Origin: Clostridiales bacterium GWF2_38_85
GTDB taxonomy: Bacteria; Bacillota; Clostridia; Oscillospirales; CAG-382
Length of the DNA stretch: 41,333 nt
Reading direction: 5' to 3'
NCBI GenBank assembly: GCA_001797275.1
Contig: MGOY01000010.1
Coordinates: 1 to 41,333, forward strand
Below, one piece after another: positions 17,723 to 26,080 of the stretch (positions within the stretch are counted from its first letter, which is position 1; each line of letters starts with the position of its first letter). The position numbers and the translations under genes are program-made. The notes below the pieces were generated by a model that had not been told where the DNA came from, made no database searches, and saw nothing but the letters and a program-made list of their open reading frames with translations.

Positions 17723-19816
17723 ATGAGTTATTCAAATGATATGTTCGGCAGCATGGTTTTTAATGATCAGGTTATGCATGAGAGATTACCGAAGGATATA
17801 TACAAGTCTTTGAAACAGACTATATTGAAAGGTAAAGACATTGATATTGCAGTTGCAAATGTTGTCGCGAATGCAATGAAGGATTGGGCAATTGAGAGAG
17901 GTGCGACACATTATACTCACTGGTTCCAACCTATGACAGGTATAACCGCTGAGAAACATGACAGCTTTATTTCACCTCAGCCTGACGGTTCGGTTATTAT
18001 GGAGTTTTCCGGCAAAGAGCTTATTAAAGGTGAACCGGATGCATCCAGCTTTCCGTCCGGCGGACTCAGAGCAACCTTTGAAGCAAGAGGCTATACTGCA
18101 TGGGATCCCACATCTTATGCATTTCTTAAAGACGGAACACTTTATATTCCGACAGCTTTCTGCAGCTACGGCGGCGAGGTTCTTGACAAAAAAACCCCAT
18201 TACTGAGATCAATGGAAGCACTCAGTAATCAAGCACTCAGAGTTCTTAAGCTGTTCGGAGCAACGAATGTCGATAATGTCAACTCAACAGTAGGCGCTGA
18301 ACAGGAATATTTCCTTATAGATAAAAAGTCTTATGATGAAAGAAAAGATATTATATTCACCGGCAGAACTTTATTCGGTGCAAAATCACCAAAAGGCCAG
18401 GAGCTTGAAGATCACTACTTTGGTACAATAAAACCGAGAGTTGCCGCTTTTATGAAGGAGCTTGATGAAGAACTTTGGAAGCTCGGCATTCCCGCAAAGA
18501 CAAAACATAACGAAGTTGCTCCTGCACAGCACGAGCTGGCACCTATTTTCGAAACAACTAACCTCGCAACCGATCATAACCAGCTAACAATGGAGTTCAT
18601 GAAAAAGGTTGCACTCAGACATGGTATGGTCTGCCTGCTTCATGAAAAACCCTTTGCAGGTGTCAACGGAAGCGGCAAACATAATAATTGGTCTCTTGCG
18701 ACAAATAAAGGTGTTAACCTTCTCGAGCCGGGAACATCACCTCATGAAAATGCACAGTTCATACTGTTCCTTTGTGCTGTAATAAAAGCTGTTGATGAAT
18801 ATCAGGATCTTCTAAGAATCTCAGTTGCCAGTGCAGGAAACGATCACCGTCTCGGCGCAAACGAAGCACCTCCTGCAATTGTATCAATGTTCCTCGGTAC
18901 AGAGCTGACAGAAATCCTTGATGCAATAGAAAAAGGAATTTCATACGGTAATAAATCGTCCGAGTTCATGAAAATCGGTGTTCATGTTTTACCGCATATT
19001 CCTAAGGATACAACTGACAGAAACAGAACCTCACCATTTGCATTTACCGGCAACAAATTTGAGTTCCGTATGGTTGGTTCTACATTCTCAATTGCAGGGC
19101 CTAACATTATACTTAATACTATCGTCGCCGAATCATTGTCATACTTCGCAGATAAACTTGAAAATGCAGATAATTTCACTGAATTGTTGAATTCTCTGAT
19201 CAAGGAAACAATAAAGAAACATAAACGCATCATATTCAACGGGAACAACTATTCCGATGAATGGGTTAAAGAGGCTGAAAAACGCGGTCTTTCAAACCTT
19301 AGAACAACTGCTCAGGCACTTCCGTTATTTACTTCACAGAAGTATGTTGATTTATTTGAGAAGCACAATGTATTTACAAAGGCTGAGGTTGAGTCCAGAT
19401 GTGAAATCCTCTGCGAGTCATATTGCAAGACGATTCATATAGAAGCTTTAACAATGCTTGATATGACAAAGAAGGATATTTTCCCGGCAGTCTGTGAATA
19501 TATTAAGTCGCTTACTGAAACTGCACTTGCAAAGAAGTCGCTTTGTGATGACGGGATAACAACAGAAGCTGAGATAGCTTTGATTAAAAAGCTTTCGAAT
19601 CTCAGCAAATGCCTGGTTGACAAGACAGATTTACTTGATAAAGCAGTTCTCGGCACTTATGAGATTGATGATATAATTGAAAAGATGAATTATTATCATG
19701 ACACTGTTTTCACAAGTATGCAGGAATTGAGAGCAATAGCAGATGAACTTGAAATCAATGCATCATCTAAATACTGGCCGTTCCCGACATACGGTGATCT
19801 GTTGTTTAATGTTTAA
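17723..19816 (+). CDS. glnN: Glutamine synthetase type III
   Basis: ATP-dependent glutamine synthesis by the large GSIII class found in Bacteroides, Ruminococcus and relatives. The 697-residue length matches the family. Family features seen are '[10 protein letters not shown]', 'KHDSFISP', '[24 protein letters not shown]', '[10 protein letters not shown]', '[15 protein letters not shown]', '[11 protein letters not shown]' and '[11 protein letters not shown]'. AGGAGG nine bases upstream fixes the ATG. The gene is monocistronic, divergent from the glutamate synthase set, and has a strong promoter and an attenuator-like hairpin. Having both a short GlnA and GlnN in one locus suggests different ammonium or glutamine set points. 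Confidence 0.97.
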   Translation: MSYSNDMFGSMVFNDQVMHERLPKDIYKSLKQTILKGKDIDIAVANVVANAMKDWAIERGATHYTHWFQPMTGITAEKHDSFISPQPDGSVIMEFSGKELIKGEPDASSFPSGGLRATFEARGYTAWDPTSYAFLKDGTLYIPTAFCSYGGEVLDKKTPLLRSMEALSNQALRVLKLFGATNVDNVNSTVGAEQEYFLIDKKSYDERKDIIFTGRTLFGAKSPKGQELEDHYFGTIKPRVAAFMKELDEELWKLGIPAKTKHNEVAPAQHELAPIFETTNLATDHNQLTMEFMKKVALRHGMVCLLHEKPFAGVNGSGKHNNWSLATNKGVNLLEPGTSPHENAQFILFLCAVIKAVDEYQDLLRISVASAGNDHRLGANEAPPAIVSMFLGTELTEILDAIEKGISYGNKSSEFMKIGVHVLPHIPKDTTDRNRTSPFAFTGNKFEFRMVGSTFSIAGPNIILNTIVAESLSYFADKLENADNFTELLNSLIKETIKKHKRIIFNGNNYSDEWVKEAEKRGLSNLRTTAQALPLFTSQKYVDLFEKHNVFTKAEVESRCEILCESYCKTIHIEALTMLDMTKKDIFPAVCEYIKSLTETALAKKSLCDDGITTEAEIALIKKLSNLSKCLVDKTDLLDKAVLGTYEIDDIIEKMNYYHDTVFTSMQELRAIADELEINASSKYWPFPTYGDLLFNV

Positions 19817-19865
19817 TACATTTTTCACTATTTCTTCGTATATGTCATAAATATATCTTCCCAAG

Positions 19866-19898
19866 AGTTCACACTCCGACTTCCCCGGGGTGTGAACT
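19866..19898 (+). terminator. Hairpin downstream of glnN
   Basis: AGTTCACACTCC (19866-19877) pairs with GGGGTGTGAACT (19887-19898) with one G-U pair. The T-run is poor, so it may be an mRNA 3'-end stabiliser rather than a strict terminator. Confidence 0.55.
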
Positions 19899-19994
19899 TA
19901 TATCCATACTCAAAACATCTGCTTGACTTTATACTGATATTGCAGTATTATATATAATACTATTTCTCATAAGAAACAATAGAAAATAATACAA

Positions 19995-20046
19995 AACTGA
20001 TCGCAATGCAATCAGTTAAGAAAAAGTCCGCCAGGCAAGGACTTTT
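19995..20046. other. Two adjacent hairpins before the GNAT gene
   Basis: AACTGAT (19995-20001) pairs with ATCAGTT (20011-20017), and AAAAGTCC (20022-20029) pairs with GGACTTTT (20039-20046). The stretch 19817-20123 holds only these and the glnN hairpin. The second hairpin resembles the one at 95-122. Function unknown. Confidence 0.45.
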
Positions 20047-20123
20047 CCTCAAATTTTATCACTGTTTCTAAATCGAATTAGTATAAAATCTGTTTTAAGG
20101 AGTTTTATTGTATAATTTATTAT

Positions 20124-20630
20124 ATGAAAGAAATACTATCAACAGTAACATTCAAAAAGCTTGAAGAGAAGCACTTCCAGGCTGTTTATGATATTTATGA
20201 TTATTATGTATTGAACAGTACAGCATCATTCCATCTTTCATGTATCTCCCAAGAAGAAGCGCGTAGTATATTTTTTCCACCGAATCCATTGCATGAGGCA
20301 TTTGTCATCGAAACGGATGACATGGTAATCGGTTATGCGAAGTATTCACAATATAAAAAGCGTGAAGGGTATAATGAAACTGCGGAGGTAGCGATTTATT
20401 TGTCGTCTGAATATACCGGCAAAGGTATTGGCTTAAAAGCTCTTGAATTTTTGGAAAAATCAGCACGTAAAAACGGATTTCATGTATTGTTGGCATGTAT
20501 TTGCTTTGAAAATAAAGCAAGCATTTTCCTTTTTGAAAAAGCCGGATATGAAAAATGCGCTCATTATAAGGAAATAGGAAAGAAATTTGGCAGGTACATG
20601 GATGTTGTCGATTATCAGAAAATTTTTTGA
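20124..20630 (+). CDS. GNAT-family N-acetyltransferase (phosphinothricin-acetyltransferase-like)
   Basis: Acetyl-CoA-dependent acetyltransferase of 168 residues with the GNAT fold. The acetyl-CoA-binding region is 'VAIYLSSEYTGKGIGLKALEFLE' (motif A, Gly-rich turn at about 100), followed by 'ACICFENKASIFLFEKAGYE' (motif B), the pattern of PAT/MnaT-like enzymes that acetylate amino-acid analogues such as methionine sulfoximine. The substrate is not known. The start is uncertain: AAGGAG (20097-20102) lies 21 bases upstream of the ATG, and a TATAAT at 20111-20116 might instead give a near-leaderless mRNA. Monocistronic. Confidence 0.85.
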   Translation: MKEILSTVTFKKLEEKHFQAVYDIYDYYVLNSTASFHLSCISQEEARSIFFPPNPLHEAFVIETDDMVIGYAKYSQYKKREGYNETAEVAIYLSSEYTGKGIGLKALEFLEKSARKNGFHVLLACICFENKASIFLFEKAGYEKCAHYKEIGKKFGRYMDVVDYQKIF

Positions 20631-20663
20631 TTTGGGAAAATTTAAAAACTTTATTAAAAAAGC

Positions 20664-20692
20664 TTGACAAACACAAAAAAATATGATATATT
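20664..20692 (+). promoter_or_regulatory. Sigma-A promoter of the cold-shock gene
   Basis: TTGACA (20664-20669), a 17-base spacer and TATATT (20687-20692). The start is near 20699. Confidence 0.85.
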
Positions 20693-20698
20693 ATCATT

Positions 20699-20821
20699 GT
20701 ACTTAGACCGTATTGATTGGACTCACATGTTTTTGTAATCCATTGATTGTTGGTAGGTTGATGGTTTATAAAAGAGTGTGAGTTATTTTCATATACGCAA
20801 TTTTCACAAGGAGGAAACACA
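20699..20821 (+). promoter_or_regulatory. Long structured 5' leader of the cold-shock gene
   Basis: About 120 untranslated bases. ACTCACA (20721-20727) pairs with TGTGAGT (20777-20783) to enclose a 49-base loop, and the motif ATTGATTG occurs on both sides of the left arm. AAGGAGG sits near the ATG. Long leaders of this kind act as temperature-responsive RNA in cspA-type genes; that function is inferred here. Confidence 0.6.
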
Positions 20822-21037
20822 ATGAACAACGGTACAGTAAAGTGGTTTAACAAGGAAAAAGGATATGGTTTTATATCCAACGATGAAGGTGGCGAGGATG
20901 TATTCGTACACTTCTCATCCATTAATACAGATGGTTATAAGCTTCTCGTAGAAGGTCAAAAGGTAACATTTGATACCGAACAGGATCCCCGCAATTCGAG
21001 CAAGCTCAGAGCTGTTAACGTAACTCCGTTAAGCTAA
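20822..21037 (+). CDS. Cold-shock protein (CspA/CspB family)
   Basis: Single-stranded nucleic-acid-binding OB-fold chaperone of 71 residues. RNP1 (KGYGFISND) and RNP2 (DVFVHFSSI) motifs are intact, and the protein begins with the usual '[12 protein letters not shown]'. It acts in the cytosol to melt mRNA structures at low temperature or during growth transitions. It is transcribed alone from a strong promoter with a long leader and ends at a strong terminator. Several csp paralogues usually exist per genome, so a specific gene letter is not assigned. Confidence 0.96.
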   Translation: MNNGTVKWFNKEKGYGFISNDEGGEDVFVHFSSINTDGYKLLVEGQKVTFDTEQDPRNSSKLRAVNVTPLS

Positions 21038-21054
21038 TTTTAAATAGAGAATTA

Positions 21055-21092
21055 CCGCCGGAACAGAAGACTGCTCCGGCGGCCTCTTTTTT
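21055..21092 (+). terminator. Terminator of the cold-shock gene
   Basis: CCGCCGGA (21055-21062) pairs with TCCGGCGG (21075-21082), extended by CAG/CTG inside. It is followed by CCTCTTTTTT. Confidence 0.93.
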
Positions 21093-21103
21093 ATATATTT
21101 CAA

Positions 21104-21131
21104 TTGACTTGATAAATAAAAATGTTATAAT
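21104..21131 (+). promoter_or_regulatory. Promoter of the CorA gene
   Basis: TTGACT (21104-21109), a 16-base spacer and TATAAT (21126-21131). The untranslated leader is about 150 bases. Confidence 0.8.
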
Positions 21132-21199
21132 ATTAGTAATATAGTTATATAGTAATAAGTCAAAAGCTTGAAAGAAATATCTTTTAAATAAGGAGTTTT

Positions 21200-21259
21200 G
21201 TGATTTACCAATATATATTAAGGCGTGAATTTGACTTTAATAAAACACAACGCTTATGA
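21200..21259 (+). CDS. Possible 19-residue leader peptide upstream of corA
   Basis: GTG at 21200 follows AAGGAG (21190-21195) by only four bases and opens a 19-codon frame ending TGA (21257-21259). It precedes the CorA start by 31 bases in another frame. The good ribosome binding site is the only evidence. It may be a regulatory leader peptide or chance. Confidence 0.25.
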   Translation: MIYQYILRREFDFNKTQRL

Positions 21260-21290
21260 CATAAATAACGAGAAAAGGGATGATCATAAA

Positions 21291-22118
21291 ATGGTAAAAG
21301 TAATATTATACGAACAAATAGATACTCTGAAAGAAATTCTTGATGAAAATTTGACTATACGTATATGCAGCAAACAAGCAAATAAATTCGACAGTTATAA
21401 TCAATTTAATCTTATTACTTTTGACTGGTATGAAGTTGAAGATAAAAAGTCAAAACCTGTTCAGATTGCGATATATTTATCAAAAGAAGATTTGATTTTC
21501 ATTTGTGAAGAGGAAGAAACACAAATGAAAATATTGAAAATAGTATCAAAGAAAGCTTCAAATGAAAAATTGCTTTATATGTTCTTTTCAGAGCTTCTTG
21601 CAGATGATATAATGTACCTTGAGGAACTCGAGGAACAAATAACCGAAACTGAAGATGAATTATTACAAACAACAAAAACCTTATACACTAACGTAATAAT
21701 TACTTATCGCCGTGAGCTGCTTAGGCTGAAAAGGTATTACGAGCAATTGAATAGAATTTTTGACGGACTGACTGATAATGAGAGCTCAATAATTTCGACA
21801 AGTGACTTACACTACTTTAAAATATTAAATAATAAAATTGACAGACTGTTATCTCATATCCTGAATCTAAGAGACTATGTATCTCAGCTTCGCGAGGCTT
21901 ATCAGGCTCAAATCGATATTGAACAGAATAAATTGATGAAAATATTTACTGTTGTATCATCAATTTTTATGCCGTTGACGCTTATAGTCGGATGGTATGG
22001 AATGAATATGAGAATGCCTGAATATTCATGGAATTATGGATATGTATTTGTAATTACATTATGTACTGTTGTAACGATACTTTGTATCAGATTCTTTAAA
22101 AATAAAAAATGGTTATAA
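21291..22118 (+). CDS. CorA-family divalent metal ion transporter
   Basis: Membrane channel of the CorA/2-TM-GxN family (275 residues) for Mg2+ or related ions. A large cytosolic N-terminal domain is rich in charged helices (about 100-210, acidic/coiled). Two C-terminal helices follow, with the signature GMN at residues 237-239 in 'VGWYGMNM', and a basic C-terminus (FFKNKKWL). The ATG at 21291 is chosen because AAGGGA (21275-21280) precedes it. A GTG 22 codons earlier gives an N-terminal extension without its own site. Monocistronic, with a 150-base leader. The exact metal cannot be told from sequence. Confidence 0.9.
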   Translation: MVKVILYEQIDTLKEILDENLTIRICSKQANKFDSYNQFNLITFDWYEVEDKKSKPVQIAIYLSKEDLIFICEEEETQMKILKIVSKKASNEKLLYMFFSELLADDIMYLEELEEQITETEDELLQTTKTLYTNVIITYRRELLRLKRYYEQLNRIFDGLTDNESSIISTSDLHYFKILNNKIDRLLSHILNLRDYVSQLREAYQAQIDIEQNKLMKIFTVVSSIFMPLTLIVGWYGMNMRMPEYSWNYGYVFVITLCTVVTILCIRFFKNKKWL

Positions 22119-22149
22119 CACTATTTTGAATAAGCAATATAGAACAAAG

Positions 22150-22178
22150 AAAAACGCTCTCTTACGAGAGTGCTTTTT
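22150..22178. terminator. Bidirectional terminator between corA and hsp20
   Basis: AAAAACGCTCTC and GAGAGTGCTTTTT pair around TTAC with one bulge. A-run and T-run flanks let it serve both convergent genes. Confidence 0.85.
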
Positions 22179-22207
22179 CTTTAGAGAAGATTATGGATTT
22201 ATCGTGG

Positions 22208-22639
22208 TCAGTTAATTTCGATGTTTTTTCCGAGCTTGGGTTTCTCCTCTAATTTTGGGAGAGTGATCATAAGAACGCCGTCTTTGTAATCAGCTTTGAT
22301 TGCATCTTCATTGATACCCGAAACATCGAAGCAGCGGCGGACAGAACCGTATCTGCGTTCGCGTCGGATATAATTATCCTTCTTATCTTCGGCAGCTTCT
22401 TCTTTCTTTGCTGAAACGGTTAAGCAGCCGTCTTTAAGCTCAAGTGAAATGTCTTTTTTATCGAAGCCGGGAAGCTCTGCTTCCAATACATAGCTGTCGC
22501 CATTGTCGATAAAATCAGTTCTGAATACGCTGGCAGGTTGAGAAAATCCTTTGAATTCATCAAACATATTTTTGTCAAAATCATCAAAAATACTGAATAT
22601 GTCATTTCTTTTTCTCCCAAAAGGTATAAGCTCAAACAT
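22208..22639 (-). CDS. Small heat-shock protein (Hsp20/alpha-crystallin)
   Basis: ATP-independent holdase chaperone of 143 residues. The alpha-crystallin domain spans about 35-130, with 'YVLEAELPGFDKKDISLELKDGCLTVSAKKE' and 'DGVLMITLPK' strands, and a short C-terminal tail 'NIEIN' carries the I-x-I-type anchor motif. AAGGAG precedes the ATG. The upstream region on the minus strand has a sigma-A-like promoter, and a CIRCE element lies upstream of it, so HrcA-linked heat control is likely. Confidence 0.94.
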   Translation of the reverse strand: MFELIPFGRKRNDIFSIFDDFDKNMFDEFKGFSQPASVFRTDFIDNGDSYVLEAELPGFDKKDISLELKDGCLTVSAKKEEAAEDKKDNYIRRERRYGSVRRCFDVSGINEDAIKADYKDGVLMITLPKLEEKPKLGKNIEIN

Positions 22640-22727
22640 AATAACAACTCCTTTTATAATTTAATTAATTTCAAACAATATTAAGTGCCGTATTAGCACT
22701 CTCAACCGCTTGTTTTTTTACAACCAT

Positions 22728-22756
22728 ATTTTATCCGATAAATGTAAACAAATCAA
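22728..22756 (-). promoter_or_regulatory. Probable hsp20 promoter
   Basis: On the minus strand, TTGATT (22756-22751) and TAAAAT (22733-22728) are 17 bases apart. An intact CIRCE half-site (TTAGCACTC on the plus strand, 22693-22701) lies downstream of the start. Confidence 0.6.
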
Positions 22757-22783
22757 GCAATATATATGACTAAGCTGTAAAAC

Positions 22784-22810
22784 ATAGCACTCAAATTATG
22801 AGAGTGCCAA
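22784..22810. promoter_or_regulatory. CIRCE element (HrcA operator)
   Basis: ATAGCACTC (22784-22792), nine bases, then GAGTGCCAA (22802-22810). Each arm differs from the CIRCE consensus TTAGCACTC-N9-GAGTGCTAA at one position. It lies about 28 bases upstream of the hsp20 -35 box. Confidence 0.85.
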
Positions 22811-23039
22811 CTAAAACTGTTCATATATAGCAATCGCACAATCTATGTGATAAATTTGTGTAATTGTAATTCATCATGCTGTCATACGCGCTTGCATCTT
22901 GACAATAATTGAAGCATGATATATAATTATCTTTGATCTTCAAATAAAATATATTGATTTAGAATTATATATTTATCATTTCGCGTTATATTAATATGAA
23001 AGGAATCTTTATCACTTATGTGATAAAATAATAAAATAA
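22811..23039. other. Intergenic stretch before the pantothenate kinase gene
   Basis: AT-rich. A seven-base-pair hairpin TTATCAC/GTGATAA (23009-23026) sits between an AAAGGAA sequence (about 22999-23005) and the ATG at 23040. No other structure or gene was seen. Confidence 0.45.
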
Positions 23040-23861
23040 ATGAGTATTGTTATAGGTATTGATGTTGGTGGCAGCACAACAAAAATAGTTGGTTTTGAAG
23101 AAAAGAATCTTTTAAATCCAATGTTTGTCAAAGCGAATGATCCGATTGCTTCAATTTACGGAGCGTTCGGGAAATTTACTGCTGTCAACAAGATTCCACT
23201 TGATAAAATATCAAGGGTTATGATAACGGGAGTCGGTTCTTCATTTATAACCGATTCAATTTTCGGAATATCAACAACTCATGTTACGGAATTCGAAGCT
23301 ACAGGTCGTGGGGGATTATATCTGACCGGACTTGATGAAGCAATAATTGTCAGCATGGGTACCGGCACAGCGATTGTACATGCTAAAAAAGATGATATCA
23401 ATTATCTTGGTGGTACAGGTGTCGGTGGTGGTACGATTGTCGGTCTTTCAAAAAAGATGCTGGGCATCTTGACCGTAGAACATATTATTGATCTTGCCAA
23501 AAACGGAGATCTTTCAAATATTGATTTAAAAATTCATGATATAACAAGCAAAAAAATTATTCCATCATTACCGTCCGATATCACGGCTGCAAACTTCGGA
23601 AAGCTTAGTGATATGGCTACGGATGCCGATATTGCATTGGGAATTATAAACCTTGTCTGTGAAACAATCGCAATGATGACCATCTTTGCAGCGCGTCAGA
23701 AGGATCTGCTTGATGTTGTACTGACCGGTAATTTGACAACAATACCGCAAGCGAAGGAAATATTCGCAAAGCTCAGTGCGATGTTCGGTTATAGGTTCCA
23801 TATGTCAGAGAATGCTCAGTTTGGCACTGTTATCGGTGCGGCATTAACATATTTCATATAA
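23040..23861 (+). CDS. coaW: Type II pantothenate kinase
   Basis: Phosphorylates pantothenate in the first committed step of coenzyme A synthesis. The 273-residue ASKHA-fold protein has phosphate-1 motif 'GIDVGGSTTKIVGF' at residues 6-19, the 'MGTGTAIVHA' strand, and 'LGGTGVGGGTIVGL' typical of the eukaryotic/Staphylococcus-like type II kinases, which are usually insensitive to CoA feedback. An in-frame TAA directly precedes the ATG, so this start is the first possible. The ribosome binding site is unusually distant, with a small hairpin between, so translation may be weak or regulated. Confidence 0.88.
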   Translation: MSIVIGIDVGGSTTKIVGFEEKNLLNPMFVKANDPIASIYGAFGKFTAVNKIPLDKISRVMITGVGSSFITDSIFGISTTHVTEFEATGRGGLYLTGLDEAIIVSMGTGTAIVHAKKDDINYLGGTGVGGGTIVGLSKKMLGILTVEHIIDLAKNGDLSNIDLKIHDITSKKIIPSLPSDITAANFGKLSDMATDADIALGIINLVCETIAMMTIFAARQKDLLDVVLTGNLTTIPQAKEIFAKLSAMFGYRFHMSENAQFGTVIGAALTYFI

Positions 23862-24023
23862 CAAGAAAGGTTATAGAGTGAAAAATGATTTTCACGCAGG
23901 CAAAAATCACTTGATGATCATAGTTATGACCGTTAATCCGCAAGCGGAATTACTTCCGCTACGCAGAACGTGTCTTTTTCATTTCTATTAGTACTAACGC
24001 AAAGCAACAGAATGGAGATTAAT

Positions 24024-24584
24024 ATGAAAAAAGTTCTTTTATTTATTCTAATTGCAGTTTTAAGTATTTCAAGCTTTGCCTCATGCAAAGATAACTCAAG
24101 TAATGAATCCGATGCAAGTGATACAACCTCAAAATCTGTCATCAATGTAAGCTGCAAAAAGTTACTTGATATCGCAATCAATATTGACAACAATGACGGT
24201 ATCACTGTTTATACAAGTGAAGGCACAGAGCTGGGGGAATACCTCGATGAATTCATGATATCGGATTTATACGGATCGTTAACAAACACTCCTGACTTCA
24301 GCATTGTTGACAGTTATGCAGTTTTTATGACTGATGAGCAGGTAGTCAAGGAATGCCATATCTTTAAACCAAAGAAAAAAGCTGATGCAGCAACAATCAA
24401 GGAATATCTTGAAAACCGATTTACAAGAGTAAAAGAAAAGTTTGTCGGATACTTACCCGAACAGGTTGCATATGCTGAAAAAGGCAAGGTATTCGAATAT
24501 GGTGACTTCGTTATATATATAACAACAATAAGCAATAATGATAATATAATTAAAGCAATAAAAAATAAAATCGACGGTAAATAA
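24024..24584 (+). CDS. DUF4358-type lipoprotein
   Basis: Secreted lipoprotein of 186 residues with a signal peptide and lipobox-like FASC (Cys21). A Ser/Asp-rich spacer (22-40) is followed by a domain that fits DUF4358: a central 'ECHIFKPKKKADAATIKEYLENRF' segment and a terminal 'YLPEQVAYAEKGKVFEYGDFVIYI' segment. The family is common in Clostridia and has no known function. GGAG six bases upstream fixes the ATG; an in-frame upstream extension has no ribosome binding site. A regulator-like gene follows 35 bases later and may be co-transcribed. Confidence 0.82.
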   Translation: MKKVLLFILIAVLSISSFASCKDNSSNESDASDTTSKSVINVSCKKLLDIAINIDNNDGITVYTSEGTELGEYLDEFMISDLYGSLTNTPDFSIVDSYAVFMTDEQVVKECHIFKPKKKADAATIKEYLENRFTRVKEKFVGYLPEQVAYAEKGKVFEYGDFVIYITTISNNDNIIKAIKNKIDGK

Positions 24585-24619
24585 ATATACGAATATAAAT
24601 ATATTAAGGAAGAATTTTG

Positions 24620-25039
24620 ATGGCAGACAGCACCCGATTTTCAAAAAGAATTTTTGCTATATTACTTGAAAAAGCGAAGGGCGAAAGAAGCTGGAGACAG
24701 TTCTCTATTGATTGCGGAATCAGCTATGTTCAACTCAGAAAACTTGCTCAGGCAACCCAGGAGAATCCACCTCGACCGAAGCTGATAAAAAAGATAGCTG
24801 ACAACAGCTTTGATGTTTATCTTGAAGATTATATGTTTTCAATAGGAATTACACCGAATGACAACCGAAAAAAAGGTGTTATTGCTGATGAGAGCACAGC
24901 AAGAAAAAGCACCGTCGCAGCACAGCCTGAACTTGTTATGGAAAGATACAAGTCAATGACTATGAAGCAACGGCGTCTGGTTGAAGAATTTTGCGAATTT
25001 CTCTGTGAGAAAAATAAAAAGGAAAATAGTAAGGATTAG
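24620..25039 (+). CDS. Putative helix-turn-helix regulator
   Basis: 139-residue soluble protein. The N-terminal 70 residues ('FSKRIFAILLEKAKGERSWRQFSIDCGISYVQLRKLAQ') resemble a Cro/C1-type helix-turn-helix. A linker and a short helical C-terminus rich in Lys/Glu follow. It may bind DNA, but targets are unknown. AAGGA nine bases upstream supports ATG 24620; a TTG one codon earlier is less likely. Its TAG stop overlaps the stop of the opposing small gene, so the two transcripts converge with no spacer or terminator. Confidence 0.65.
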   Translation: MADSTRFSKRIFAILLEKAKGERSWRQFSIDCGISYVQLRKLAQATQENPPRPKLIKKIADNSFDVYLEDYMFSIGITPNDNRKKGVIADESTARKSTVAAQPELVMERYKSMTMKQRRLVEEFCEFLCEKNKKENSKD

Positions 25040-25347
25040 GTCAATAATAATACAATAAGTATTACTAACAAATCATTGCCTTCGTTTTTATCTGTAAGTA
25101 AATAAATCGTAAGGCCGATAAGGATCAGATCATCGATACTCCAGCTATTGAACAAGCCACCGAATAAATTTCCAAGAATTCCACCTGGTTGCTTTGACTG
25201 ACAGGATGTATTAACACCATCCAATACCGGAATTATAGGTTCGGGCGGCTTGAAAGTCAGGTCTTTCAACAGTTCCTGTTGTCTTTCTTTTTGTACCTTC
25301 AGAAGCTGTCCGTCTGTTTGCAGACCGTTGAATTTTCTGCTGTACAA
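25036..25347 (-). CDS. Small protein with hydrophobic C-terminus, unknown function
   Basis: 103 residues: a charged N-terminal half ('KVQKERQQELLKDL'), a Pro-rich stretch, a Gly/Phe-rich segment ('GGILGNLFGGLFNSW'), then two hydrophobic strands separated by 'LLTDKNEGNDLL'. Similar tails are seen in uncharacterised clostridial, often sporulation-linked, proteins; this is memory of a pattern, not a proven homology. The start is a TTG with GGGAGGG six to seven bases upstream, inside the end of the previous gene. It is the last of three small leftward genes. Confidence 0.6.
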   Translation of the reverse strand: MYSRKFNGLQTDGQLLKVQKERQQELLKDLTFKPPEPIIPVLDGVNTSCQSKQPGGILGNLFGGLFNSWSIDDLILIGLTIYLLTDKNEGNDLLVILIVLLLT

Positions 25348-25351
25348 TTAA

Positions 25352-25744
25352 TTACCCTCCCTTCATTTTGCCCAATGAATTGCTTATGGTAATTGCAGAT
25401 ATAACATTGTCTACACGCTTTTGTTTTACATCAGTCATAAAAGGTCTAATCGCATTCAAGAGTACAACTCGTTTATCCGTTCCTGAACTTGATGAACCTA
25501 AAGCACTTAGGATATTTCCCGATGAAAGCAGTGAACTCAGGGCAGATGTGTTGCTTGATGCGACAGGAGTTGAGCCAGATATAGCTGCTGTGGGTATAAC
25601 CGTATCGGCAGCATTAGTGACGGCATCTGCCGGTTGCGTTTTTACATCGTTGCTAACACCCATACCTTTCGCAATCTGCATTATTTTATCGAGTGTTTCG
25701 GGATTTGATAAAAGGTCATTAATTTTATCGGAGAATTCAGACAT
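25352..25744 (-). CDS. Small hydrophilic protein, unknown function
   Basis: 130 residues. A helical N-terminus 'MSEFSDKINDLLSNPETLDKIMQIAKGMG' is followed by a Ser/Ala/Thr-rich low-complexity middle (50-90) and a C-terminal helical part 'VVLLNAIRPFMTDVKQKRVDNVISAITISNSLG'. No known domain is recognised with confidence. ATG 25744 has a GGGGGT site 10-11 bases upstream. It lies between two other small genes in one compact leftward unit. Confidence 0.6.
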   Translation of the reverse strand: MSEFSDKINDLLSNPETLDKIMQIAKGMGVSNDVKTQPADAVTNAADTVIPTAAISGSTPVASSNTSALSSLLSSGNILSALGSSSSGTDKRVVLLNAIRPFMTDVKQKRVDNVISAITISNSLGKMKGG

Positions 25745-25764
25745 GCTGACCAATACCCCCTTAT

Positions 25765-26013
25765 TTAAAGTTTATCATCCAGGTTTTTTAATATCCCCTC
25801 CGCACGGCTTTTGCCGACTTTATTAATTAATTGCTGAGCTTCGGCTTCGCTCATACCTGCAATCATTTCTTTCAGCTTTTTTGTATCCTGCATAAAAATT
25901 GCGGTTTTTGCGGGATTGGCACCTGCTGATGATGCAATTTCGCTGATAATTCTTTTGAAGTCATTATCATTCAATTTCAAAAGCTTGTCGATAGAATCTC
26001 TGTTAATTGACAT
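25765..26013 (-). CDS. Small helical protein, unknown function
   Basis: 82 residues, almost wholly helical and charged ('DNDFKRIISEIASSAG', 'MQDTKKLKEMIAGMSEAEAQQLINKVG'). There is no signal peptide or membrane segment. AAAGGA eight bases upstream supports ATG 26013; an in-frame start seven codons earlier is less likely. It is the first gene of the three-gene leftward unit, divergent from the membrane-protein gene at 26081. Function unknown. Confidence 0.6.
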   Translation of the reverse strand: MSINRDSIDKLLKLNDNDFKRIISEIASSAGANPAKTAIFMQDTKKLKEMIAGMSEAEAQQLINKVGKSRAEGILKNLDDKL

Positions 26014-26080
26014 TAGTATCATCCTTTCAATCAATTATATGTTTTTTTTAAAAATTAAATACAGGAAAGGCAGAAGAAGC

